A DNA stretch of 7,391 nt from an uncultured bacterium (GCA_937928475.1 CALFVE010000027.1:1-7391), one strand, 5' to 3'; counted from the stretch's first letter, positions 1 to 7,029 are shown. Numbers and translations: made by a program. The notes: a model not told the origin generated them from the sequence alone.

Positions 1-1021
1 AGGCCGTCCCCGGAGCCTGGGGCAATACCTTCTCCAACTGCCCATACCAGCCGCGCACACTGTTGCCGGCCAAGAGGCCACCGGCCATCTCGGCCTGCAC
101 CGCCCAGTTGTTGGCGCGCACATAGCGCACATAGCCGTCCCAGGCATTGCGCGCGAAGGGGCCTTGCGGTACCAGCGGATGCCACGCATTGGGCGCCGCC
201 GGCTGGCGGAAGGTCGAGTTGAGCCAGGAGATTCCCCACATCCCCCAACTCGGTTTCCACTTGAGGTCTATGGCCGCCGCCTTGTTATTATTGAGCGGCT
301 CGTTGAGGAAAGAACCGTTGACCAGGCTCAACACCGCCTGCGGCGTCCGCGATTGATCCTTGGGTGTGTGTATCCACCAGATGCCCCGGTCGGTCCAGCC
401 CAAGAAGTAATAACCGGGGGGCTTGCGCCGGCTGCCGCCCTCGATGAAAGCCGACCGCTCAAAGGGCAAGCGCTGCCCGGAGGACTGCCAGGCCTCCAGG
501 CCGAACCAGTTGGGGCCCTGCCCGAAGCGCACCGTGTCCTCGTCGGTGAGCTTGTAGTCACAGAAGATGTTGTGCCAGTGGGTGTTAGTGGTCTTGATGT
601 TGGGGCCATCGGAGCCGAAGGTGAGCACGCCGCTGGCGCGACCGCTGGTCTTGGCGACCATGGTTACGTAGAGGCGGCGCATGCCGAATCGGTCCTCATC
701 GCCGGGGGGAGCGCCTACCTCCCGCGAGAAGTGCTCATAGCGGTTCTGGAAGTAACCGCTGATGGCGACCTTCTCGGCCCAGGATGAGGGCTTGGGGGCA
801 GGTGGTGGCGCACCCTCGCCGAGCATCTCGAGCAGCGAGGCCTTCAGGGCTTGCAGCGCCTCGATGTTCTGCATGGCTTCGGCGCACTTGGCATCAATCT
901 CGGCGCACTTGGCGCGAATCTCCTCCGGGGTCATCACTTTGTTCCCGTCGGCAGCCAGCAGCGGCCGGACCGCGACCAGGAGCAAGATGACGAGCAGCAG
1001 GTAACACCACTTACTGCGCAT
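1..1021 (-). CDS. Outer-membrane porin with N-terminal coiled coil (3' end cut by window edge)
   Basis: The frame is open for 340 codons from an ATG at 1021 to the left edge, so the C-terminus lies outside the window. A GGGAGG ribosome binding site sits 10 bases before the ATG. Residues 1-24 form a signal peptide (MRSK, then a Leu/Val-rich core, then LLAA before D25). Residues 32-67 are a charged amphipathic helix, probably a coiled coil, with two near-identical heptads that place Cys39 and Cys46 seven residues apart. A Pro-rich linker (70-79) leads into a beta-barrel-like region starting near VAISGYFQNRYEHF (85-98), with alternating aromatic and polar strands. The motif GWYGQ at 324-328 is also found in the complete porin at 1481-2524, which has about 73 residues after it; a full length near 400 is therefore likely. 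A periplasmic coiled coil followed by a barrel fits the OprO/OprP-like (phosphate-selective porin) group. That substrate is not shown by the sequence. It is transcribed downstream of the initiator tRNA and its hairpin; I found no convincing promoter of its own. Confidence 0.8.
   Translation of the reverse strand, partial: MRSKWCYLLLVILLLVAVRPLLAADGNKVMTPEEIRAKCAEIDAKCAEAMQNIEALQALKASLLEMLGEGAPPPAPKPSSWAEKVAISGYFQNRYEHFSREVGAPPGDEDRFGMRRLYVTMVAKTSGRASGVLTFGSDGPNIKTTNTHWHNIFCDYKLTDEDTVRFGQGPNWFGLEAWQSSGQRLPFERSAFIEGGSRRKPPGYYFLGWTDRGIWWIHTPKDQSRTPQAVLSLVNGSFLNEPLNNNKAAAIDLKWKPSWGMWGISWLNSTFRQPAAPNAWHPLVPQGPFARNAWDGYVRYVRANNWAVQAEMAGGLLAGNSVRGWYGQLEKVLPQAPGTA
881..922 (-). repeat. 21-bp tandem duplication inside the coiled-coil coding region
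   Basis: Two adjacent 21-base units (902-922 and 881-901) match at 18 of 21 positions. They encode EIRAKCA and EIDAKCA. The unit equals one heptad turn plus reading-frame preservation, so the copy-number change extends a coiled coil by exactly one heptad and adds a cysteine. The mismatches cluster in a single codon (CGC versus GAT). Confidence 0.75.
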
Positions 1022-1185
1022 GTGCTTCGGTCCTCCCTTTTGTTGCGGCGCAAGGCGCGGCCCAAGCGCGCCCACGCCTTCATAGTAGCACGACAACGCG
1101 CGCGACGCGGCGGCGTCTGACGACCAAAGGTACGAGTAAGGGATGCGCGACTAGGGGCGCCGCTGGAGGTGCGACCACCGCCGGA

Positions 1186-1205
1186 CGCGGAGCCTCCGCT
1201 CCGCG
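1186..1205. repeat. Short GC-rich hairpin between the tRNA and the left porin
   Basis: CGCGGAG (1186-1192) and CTCCGCG (1199-1205) form a 7-bp perfect stem with a six-base loop. No T-tract follows on either strand, so it is not a standard terminator. It lies in the leader region of the left-hand porin gene. The surrounding stretch 1022-1265 otherwise shows no gene that I can support. Confidence 0.35.
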
Positions 1206-1259
1206 CCGTGCAGGGCGCCATCGTTCGCAACGAGTCCGGGGCAGGCGGCCCCGGGCTAG

Positions 1260-1293
1260 GAGGAAGGGGCCCGGCTGCACTCAGCCGGGCCCC
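1260..1293 (-). terminator. Terminator-like hairpin downstream of the initiator tRNA
   Basis: GGGGCCCGGCTG (1266-1277) and CAGCCGGGCCCC (1282-1293) form a perfect 12-bp stem closed by a four-base loop. On the minus strand it starts 12 bases past the tRNA CCA end. The following bases are TTCCTC, only a weak U-tract. The position and stem stability argue for transcription termination or 3'-end protection of the tRNA transcript. Confidence 0.7.
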
Positions 1294-1305
1294 TGGAAAG
1301 ACATT

Positions 1306-1382
1306 TGGTAGCGGGGGCGGGATTCGAACCCGCGACCTCAAGGTTATGAGCCTTGCGAGCTACCGGACTGCTCCACCCCGCG
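1306..1382 (-). tRNA. Initiator tRNA-fMet (anticodon CAT)
   Basis: The 77-nt cloverleaf folds completely and has an encoded CCA. Features are a 6-bp acceptor stem (2-7 with 66-71), D-stem GAGC/GCTC, anticodon stem CAAGG/CCTTG around loop CTCATAA, variable loop AGGTC, and T-stem GCGGG/CCCGC with loop TTCGAAT. Initiator identity rests on the unpaired 1:72 position (here C1 and U72) and the A11:U24 pair in the D-stem. Overall it closely resembles bacterial tRNA-fMet. It deviates at the conserved three G:C pairs of the anticodon stem: 29:41 is A:U while 30:40 and 31:39 are G:C. It has its own promoter just upstream and a hairpin downstream, so it is probably a monocistronic unit between two porin genes. 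Confidence 0.95.
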
Positions 1383-1404
1383 TCGGCCTGAGGCTAACAG
1401 CGAT

Positions 1405-1434
1405 AGTATAGCACTCCCGCCGGCCACTTGTAAA
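1405..1434 (-). promoter_or_regulatory. Sigma70-type promoter of the initiator tRNA
   Basis: On the minus strand, TTTACA (1434-1429, 5 of 6 to the -35 consensus) is followed after 18 bases by TATACT (1410-1405, 5 of 6 to the -10 consensus). The -10 ends 22 bases before the mature tRNA 5' end, leaving a short leader for 5' processing. Its AT-rich hexamers stand out from the GC-rich surroundings. Confidence 0.7.
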
Positions 1435-1480
1435 CCCCTCTCTGCTCGGGTTTTTCGCGTCGCCGTGACCGCGAGTCGCT

Positions 1481-2524
1481 CTACTTGCCCCCATAGACGA
1501 ACTGGTACTGTACGCCGTAGTTGGTGAAGGTCCCTCCCTTGAGGTCCTCATAGCGCTCGACCTGGAGGGTGAAGCGCTCGCTCCGGTCGGGTTCCAGGGC
1601 CTCGCCCACCGTGTGCCGCCGGTATGTCTGGTGCCCGGCCACGCCATCGTCGAACACGTCGTAGCGGTAGAAGGGTTTGAGGGTCGTCGCCGTGTATTCC
1701 ACCTGCCCGTACCAGCCTTTACTGCGCGCACTCAGAATCTCCCCCGCGTAGTACTCAGTTTGCAGGCTGAGGCCCTTCGCCCCGTTGTACCGCAAGTGGA
1801 CGCCGAAGCAGTTCTGGTCAAAGTCCCGACGGACCTCGCCCACCTTTCGCTCGCGCCGAGCCGCCGTGTACGAAACGCCCGCTGCCCCTGCGCGGGGCAG
1901 GCGCCATTGCACGCGGGCGGTCCAGGCCCGCGCCTCCTGGTCCTGGTCTCCGGTCTTGGGGTCCTTGTCTCCCCAGCGATCCATGCCGCTGGAATAGCCC
2001 ACGGCCACCTCCGGTGAGTTCTTGCTCTGCGGGCGGTAGAATAGGTACAGGCCCGTCTCACGTTCGCCGGGGAAGAAACTGGTCGCCGCCTTGGTGCGGT
2101 CGAAGGTCAGGCTCTTGGCGTTGGAGTATTCCTCCTCAAACCCGAAGGGCACAATGGCGTATCCCATGCGCGCCGACCACTCCTGGCCGAAAGGGTGCTG
2201 CACCCAGGCGTCGGTCAGGGTGACTCGGCGGTTGCGCGGATCTTTGTCGTCCTGCCGGTCGTCGAGTTTGGCGAGGTCCACCTGCAAGGTGGCCAGTGTG
2301 CCGCGGTCGTTGATCGTCCCCGCGTACTTGAGGCGGACGCGCGCCAAGTCGAAGCCGCTGGGTTTGTCCAGCCCTTGGTCAAACAGGTTGAAACGGGCCT
2401 GGGTGTAGCCGCTGAACACCATCTCCGCCCCCGCCGCGGACACTAGCCACCATGCCAGCCCCAATCCCACCAGCGCCGGCCCGAGCGATCTCTTGGGCAG
2501 GCTCAGGGTGCACACCTCCAACAC
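1481..2524 (-). CDS. Outer-membrane porin, OprO/OprP-like, complete, no ATG start
   Basis: Reading from GTG at 2524 gives 347 residues ending in TAG at 1483-1481. Residues 1-33 form a signal peptide: LPKRS, then a hydrophobic core GPALVGLGLAWWLV, then SAAGA with cleavage before Glu34. The mature protein starts MVFSGYTQARFNLFDQ and continues as alternating beta strands typical of a porin, with GWYGQVEY near residue 270, FYRYD, and a last strand NYGVQYQFVYGGK. It ends in Lys rather than the usual aromatic residue of outer-membrane proteins. The resemblance is to phosphate-selective porin O/P-type barrels; the real substrate is unknown. The start is uncertain: GTG 2524, TTG 2521 and GTG 2515 are possible, but the only strong ribosome binding site (GGAGG) is 8 bases before a CTG at 2506. 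All options keep the signal peptide. An upstream in-frame extension exists, but it would bury the signal peptide. It has its own promoter (2648-2676). Confidence 0.85.
   Translation of the reverse strand: MLEVCTLSLPKRSLGPALVGLGLAWWLVSAAGAEMVFSGYTQARFNLFDQGLDKPSGFDLARVRLKYAGTINDRGTLATLQVDLAKLDDRQDDKDPRNRRVTLTDAWVQHPFGQEWSARMGYAIVPFGFEEEYSNAKSLTFDRTKAATSFFPGERETGLYLFYRPQSKNSPEVAVGYSSGMDRWGDKDPKTGDQDQEARAWTARVQWRLPRAGAAGVSYTAARRERKVGEVRRDFDQNCFGVHLRYNGAKGLSLQTEYYAGEILSARSKGWYGQVEYTATTLKPFYRYDVFDDGVAGHQTYRRHTVGEALEPDRSERFTLQVERYEDLKGGTFTNYGVQYQFVYGGK
2515..2519 (-). promoter_or_regulatory. Ribosome binding site of the complete porin
   Basis: GGAGG on the minus strand overlaps the in-frame GTG at 2515, so that GTG cannot use it. 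The first potential start at proper distance is CTG at 2506 (8-base spacer), giving a 341-residue protein beginning (M)SLPKRSLG. GTG 2524 and TTG 2521 lie upstream of it. Confidence 0.5.
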
Positions 2525-2622
2525 GAAGTTCTCGCCGGACAGTCCCGTCGAGGGAAAAGGGATACAGCAAGCGGGACATGAACCGTGAGGAACGTGGCCC
2601 AGGGACTGAAGCGCCGAGCCTC

Positions 2623-2653
2623 TACACTCCGCTAGGAGTGCGCGAGGAGTGTA
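2623..2653. repeat. Operator-like inverted repeat over the porin -10 box and start site
   Basis: TACACTCC (2623-2630) and GGAGTGTA (2646-2653) are perfect 8-base inverted arms. An internal GGAGTG (2635-2640) can instead pair with CACTCC (2625-2630), giving a tighter 6-bp hairpin with a four-base loop. On the minus strand the outer arm contains the -10 hexamer TACACT and the expected transcription start falls inside the repeat. A repressor-binding site or alternative 5'-leader hairpins are both possible. Confidence 0.5.
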
Positions 2654-2676
2654 CCAGCAGTCTCGCGTCTTGTCAA
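2648..2676 (-). promoter_or_regulatory. Strong sigma70-type promoter of the complete porin
   Basis: On the minus strand a perfect TTGACA (2676-2671) is followed by exactly 17 bases and TACACT (2653-2648), which matches the -10 consensus at 4 of 6 positions including the key TA and final T. The predicted start is near 2641, giving an untranslated leader of about 115-135 bases before the porin. The -10 box is part of an inverted repeat. Confidence 0.7.
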
Positions 2677-2917
2677 GTGAGTGCATGGGGAACGCCCAAC
2701 GTCCACCTTCGGGTCTCCGCCGACGCCTCAGGCCAGTGCCTGTACTTGGACAAAATCCGCCCACCGCCTCAGACCCGTGCCCGCGCCCTCTCCGGCTCTC
2801 CCCTCCCTACTTGCAGAAAGCCGGGGACTGCGCAGTACGCGCTTAGCGCCTCTGGGTGGCGGCGGCTGAAGGCGGCCAGCCGGGCGAGGGGCCTGAAGCG
2901 GGCTGGCGCGGGGGAGC
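2677..2917. other. Intergenic stretch without a supported gene
   Basis: These 241 bases lie between the stop of the small secreted-protein gene and the porin promoter. Open frames exist but show no start, signal or recognisable protein pattern. Downstream of the stop on the minus strand, GCCAGCC and GGCTGGC can form a 7-bp stem with a loop of about 19 bases (within 2873-2907), without a T-tract. I see nothing else. Confidence 0.4.
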
Positions 2918-3350
2918 CTAGCGAGCGTTCCCTGGTCTCAGCGCGAAGTGGGGCGGCTCCTCGCCTCCCCAGCGTTCCCTCTCCCAGACGTGGAACTCGA
3001 CTTGCCCGGCCGCCGACACGAAACTCACCCCATCATAGCCTTCGGCGCTGCTCCTCTTCTCGCGGGGCGCTACCTGGAAGCCCTGCGGGTACTTGGTCTT
3101 GAACCAGGCGCCCTGGTAGCTCGTTTGGGCTTGCGGGTCTTCGGGCTTTGGGCAGGTTGGCAGGGGGGCTCTGCGGCTCGCTGGCGGCGGCCGTGGGGGC
3201 GGGCCGCTGCGGCTCCGGGGTGGGCGCGGACACGGCACGAGGCGCACGAGGCTGCGGTGAGGGCGCGAGAACAGGCGGAGCCGGCGGCGCCGGTGCACGC
3301 AAACAACGCGCCAACGGAACGAGGGGCAGGAGGAAGCGCAGGCGCTTCAC
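2918..3350 (-). CDS. Small proline-rich secreted protein, interrupted by a frameshift
   Basis: Two overlapping frames fit together as one protein. The 5' frame starts at GTG 3350 with KRLRFLLPLVPLARCL, a weak signal-like segment, then a Pro/Ala linker of about 45 residues. The 3' frame carries a folded-looking domain with YQGAWFKTKYPQGFQVAP, GYDGVSFVSAAGQVEFHVW and WGGEE, ending at TAG 2920-2918. The total is 433 bases, one more than a multiple of three, so removing one base gives 143 residues. The simplest site is the run of six C at 3168-3163. The domain pattern (basic FKxxYPxGF, then GYDxVxF, then VEFxV) looks like a conserved small periplasmic or surface domain, but I cannot name the family. 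No clear ribosome binding site precedes the GTG, so the start is uncertain. It lies 126 bases after the large secreted protein and may be cotranscribed with it. Confidence 0.55.
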
Positions 3351-3370
3351 GGGAGCAGGGTTCAGCGCCT

Positions 3371-3389
3371 GGGAAGGAACGCCCTTCCC
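3371..3389. repeat. Hairpin just upstream of the small secreted-protein gene
   Basis: GGGAAGG (3371-3377) and CCTTCCC (3383-3389) form a 7-bp perfect stem with a five-base loop. It lies about 20 bases before the GTG at 3350, in the gap after the large gene. It has no T-tract, so I do not call it a terminator; it could affect mRNA stability or translation between two operon members. Confidence 0.35.
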
Positions 3390-3476
3390 CCAAGAGCAGA
3401 TCGGATCGGTTGCGGTGCCCCGGCGACGCGGCGCACCTACTTGCCCCGTAGAGGCCGCAGACGAGGCGATAGCACC

Positions 3477-6400
3477 CTACTTCTCCTTCACCACCACGTA
3501 CCCTCCGGCCGGGACCTCTACTGGGGTGTCCGTGAACTCGAAGCCGGGCAGGTCCATCGCTTTTTTCAGCGTCGTTCGGATCGCCTGGTCAGTAGGGTTG
3601 TTCACCGCTACGTAATACCGGAAGGGCTTCACGCTAACTTGCGTGACCTCGATGATTAGGTCCCGGTTGTCGCACTGCACCGGATGGCCGATGAGGTTGT
3701 GCGTTCTCGGCGCGTGGTCGGGGTAGACCGACAGGTAGCCGATATCTTGTTCGTCGAGTGCGATCTGGCGGTAGACATTCCGGCCATCGGTGTAGTAGCC
3801 CGGCGAGTAGCCCTGCACCTGAAGTTGGCCCACCGTCCAGTTGGGGTTAAAGCCCAGGAAGCGAAAGCCCAGCGGCTGGTTGACCCGCCAGCCGGGATTG
3901 GGCACCTCGAATTCGACGACTCCGTTCTCCGGCGCCAGGTCAATAATCCCAAACTGCGACAGCACCCGCCCGCGCTTGACCACCAGCCCGCAGCCGTTCT
4001 CGCCAGTGAGGCCGAGGTACTTGCGCAGGGCTTCAATGCGCATGGTGTTGAGTACCGGCTCATCAAGGGGGTCGTAGAGCACCAGATACCGGTAGGGGAC
4101 CTTCTCGCCGGCCTGGAAATCTCCGTTACGCGGATTCAGCAGGCTGAAGCCCCCTAGGGCCTTGGAGGGCTGGGCCAACATCGGCTCCTCGCTCAGATTG
4201 AACAGCACGCTGGTCAGGCCCAGGGAGGAGGGGAGCATGGCCACGTAGCCGCCCTTCTTGAGGAGATAGGCCTCTCGGCCCAGCGGCCCCAGGCCGGGCA
4301 GCAGCGGGGGCGAGTCGAAGTTCTGCCAGGCGGCGATGCGGCCCAGGCCGGTCGTCCCGTCGGCCGTGTTGACGGCCCACAGCGGAATGTTGTCGCCCTC
4401 CTTGGGAAAGGCAAAGGCGTAGAAGGTGGTATAGAAGACCTGCGCGACCGGTTGCTTCAGAGTGACCTCGCCTTCCATCACGGCGAAGCAGCCGCCGGTG
4501 CGCTCGGGATAGAAGACGTGGCCGCTCATCATGGGGCCGGCGCCGCGCTGCAGGTACTGGGTGCGGCGGACGGTGAAGGTCAGTTGCTTACTGGGAAAGA
4601 CCGGGCCCAGGGTGTGGTAGGCATTGTGCACGCCGCCGGGAGCGTAGACGTGGTCCCCGATACAGGCGCAGTTGGCGACGGAATCGTCGTAGCAGGTGGG
4701 GTACATGTGCCCCTCCATCAGCCGACCGCCGATCCCGCGGACGTAGGCCTCGACGAAGCGCTCGGGATCCAGGCCGCGCGCTCCGGGAGTGCTGTCGGCC
4801 ATGGCCAGAGCGAAGGGCGGCGGGCCGCCGTCCCAGGTCGGGCCGGTGGAGAACTGCGGCCGGCGTGGGCCGGGGAAGGTGAGCGGACCATGCCATAGTT
4901 CCCCGTTTTGCCGGTCGCCGCACCAGGTGTTAGCGTTGGCATCGGCCCACAGCGAGCGGGAGGTGGACACGGCGCGATTGCCGTTGACATCGGTGACCAC
5001 CATCACCATCTCCCGGTGCCGGTCGTACCCCCACTGGAAGACCTTGTGGAACTCCTGGGCGCCGTTGAGCAGGAAACGGCGATAAGGCCGGGTCTCGGTG
5101 TAGATAACGATTTCCTTCAAGCCCGCTTCCGAGGTGACCCAGCATTCGACCGGCGCCAGGCGGCGGGCGGTCACGAACGACTCTCCCGCGTAGGTGATGA
5201 AGCGCAGCGTGCCGCCCCAGGCCCGGATCTCGGGGCCGTTAGAGGGATAGCAGTTGGGGCGGCCGTAGAAGTGGCCGTACCAGAGATGCTCCGGCAGTTG
5301 GCCCATATTGTACGCAGCGACGTGAGTGAGGTAGTGATTCTGCCGGACGGCCTCCTCCAGAGCCGCGGGGGAGTCCACCAGGTCCACCACCCCGGCGCGC
5401 GGCGGGGTGCCGTCGCCACAATAGGAGATGTAGTCCTCAGTCAGGTCCTCGATCAGTCTCCCGTCACGGTACGTCATCACGCCGAACATCCCGAACAGGC
5501 GCAGGTCGCGGGCGGGCATGCCCGGGTCATTGGTGAAATCGTAGTACCCGATGTTGCGCCAGTAAGGCTCTCCGGCCAGGCAGGCCCACAGGAAGTTCTT
5601 GGCGTCCTCATCGCTGACGGTGAGGTTGCCGTCTTTGTCCTTGCACTGAGTGCGGAGGCGACCGTTCTCCAGTTGACTGGGCTTAGGCCAGGGGATCTCC
5701 TTCCCGTAGACAAACATGTTGTTGCCGATGTTGTTCTGCAAGCGCAAGCCCGGAATGAGTAGCAGCGTGTCGTCGGAGTTAGCCTGGCAGTCCGCCTCCA
5801 GTTTGCGGTAGTCGGCCTCGCTGAGGCGGCTGAAGTCTTCCAGAAAGATGACGAAACTGAGGCCGACGCGCTTGGCTGCGGCGGCGTATTCGGCCACGGT
5901 CCCCTGCCCGCCCGAGTAGGCGGTGCGGGCGCCGATTAGGCCCTTGTAGACCTGCCCAGGCGGCGTGGGGTTCTGGTAGGACTCGAACTGAGGGAGCAAC
6001 TCATCCGGCGTCTTGCGGAAGTGGGGATGCACCAGTTGCTTGGGGTCTTGTACATACCCGCCCAACCGGCCGTTCTTCACGCTCGGCTCGGAAAGCCAGC
6101 GAATGGTGTTTACAAACAATCGGCCAAAGTCGCTGGGCCGGTTGTTGAAACCTTTATCCCACAGGGCCCCGTCGTGAATCCAGGTCTTACCCCCGTAGAG
6201 ATGAAAGATGCCCCAGATGCAAGCCGCCGCCATGCGGCCACCGCCGACCTCGCGAATGGCCATGATCGTCGGCTGGGGCGTCTTGCCCTCGCGGGCGAAG
6301 GGGCGGGTGTGCGGCTCTAGTTCGGCGTAGTGCGGCAAACGCGGCTGGGAGTAGGAAGTAGGGCCGCCCTTGAGCACCTCGGTCCAGTCTGGGCTGAACT

Positions 6401-7029
6401 CTAGGGGCTGCGTGTGGTTGGTGGCGTAACTGAAGCCGATGGGGATCCAGACCCCGTGCACGCCCTCGCTGACCGGACTGGGGGGGCACGTCGTCGGCGT
6501 AGATGAAGGGCTGCTGAAGGCGAGGGTGGATAGCCTCAGTTTGGGGATCGTGCAACTCCTCCAGCATAAGTTTCGCCCCGAAGGGCATGAGGTAGTCGTT
6601 GTAGAGGTTGTACTGGACGGGATAGTTCTCGCTGAACAGCAGCCAGAAGACCCCTCCGCCGGCGGCCAGGTAGCGCTGGAGCATTTCGTCGAAAGCCGCC
6701 TTGTCGGGCGGCCCAATCCACATGCCGTGGTGGAAAGGCTGGCCCTGGCGGTCGGGGGGGTTGATGATCACCAGGGCGTTGTACTTGCGAATCAGGTCCC
6801 AGTCGAGGGCGCGCTCCTTGTCATTGACCCAGACATCCACCTGGATATTGTGTTTCTCCACCAGTTCCTTGAAGATGTCAAAGTCGCCGAGTCCCGGCCA
6901 GCCGGGGAAGTAATACGCGCCGGTGATCACCAACATCGAGACCTTCGGGGCGGCTGCCTCCTGAGCCAGGGCCGGCGAGAGGCAGGCGCCGAGGGCGAGG
7001 AGAAGGCTCGCGATGAGATAGCGGAGCAT
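3477..7029 (-). CDS. Large exported protein: ThuA/GATase-like, degenerate PHP-like, beta-rich C-terminus; frameshifted
   Basis: Start ATG 7029 has AGGAG 9 bases upstream (7039-7043); stop TAG at 3479-3477. The span is one base more than a multiple of three. The frame changes at seven C (6486-6480); removing one C gives 1183 residues. Residues 1-22 are a signal peptide ending ALA; LGAC at 13-16 is a poor alternative lipobox. Residues 29-315 resemble ThuA/class I glutamine-amidotransferase-like folds: VSMLVITGAYYF, NALVIIN, then AAGGGVFWLLFSENYP, and ending FVNTIRWLSEP. Residues 360-440 follow the PHP pattern (GARTAYSGGQGT, EYAAAAKRVGLSFVIFLED, IPGLR, GNNMFVYG), but positions normally His, Asp or Glu metal ligands are replaced. 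The rest (about 450-1183) is beta-rich with many aromatics, like carbohydrate-binding or surface proteins, and I cannot name it. No enzymatic activity can be asserted. It is probably periplasmic or surface located. Upstream lies a palindromic repeat; downstream is the small secreted-protein gene. Confidence 0.8.
6480..6486 (-). other. Seven-C tract at the frameshift of the large gene
   Basis: On the minus strand GAC GAC GTG is followed by seven C and then AGTCCGGTC. With seven C the upstream frame reads DDVPPQSGQ and continues as Arg-rich nonsense; with six C it reads DDVPPSPVSEGVHGVW and rejoins the long downstream frame. Coding character is clear on both sides, so the switch point is well located. 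Confidence 0.85.

Noticed and set aside
1306..1382. tRNA 3' end as an attachment site for an integrated element
   Set aside because: No integrase and no second copy of the tRNA 3' end are visible in the window.
1432..1455. AAACCC/GGGTTT hairpin followed by T's on the plus strand as a terminator
   Set aside because: The stem is only 6 bp and there is no plus-strand gene to terminate. On the minus strand no T-tract follows, and the arm overlaps the tRNA -35 box.
2525..2764. N-terminal extension of the complete porin to 427 residues
   Set aside because: It would place about 80 residues of unstructured sequence before the signal peptide and includes the promoter region. The signal peptide must be at the N-terminus.
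2813..2917. Continuation of the small secreted protein in another frame (LARLAAFSRRHPEAL...)
   Set aside because: It would need a further frameshift without a homopolymer or clear domain continuation; open frames are common here because of the high GC content.
3436..3455. Similarity of CTACTTGCCCC here to the stop region of the porin at 1481, suggesting a porin remnant
   Set aside because: The match covers only about 11-16 bases and no upstream barrel-like coding remains around it; chance is sufficient.
4908..5762. Long plus-strand open frame of 284 codons
   Set aside because: It lies entirely opposite the well-supported large gene and mirrors its codon structure, as is common in GC-rich DNA. 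There is no recognisable protein pattern.
6487..6716. A 1079-residue reading frame beginning at 6716 as the true large protein
   Set aside because: Its first 76 or so residues are Ser/Thr/Pro-rich nonsense, while the other frame over the same bases encodes a clean signal-peptide protein with a good ribosome binding site at 7029. The long frame is real only downstream of the C tract.
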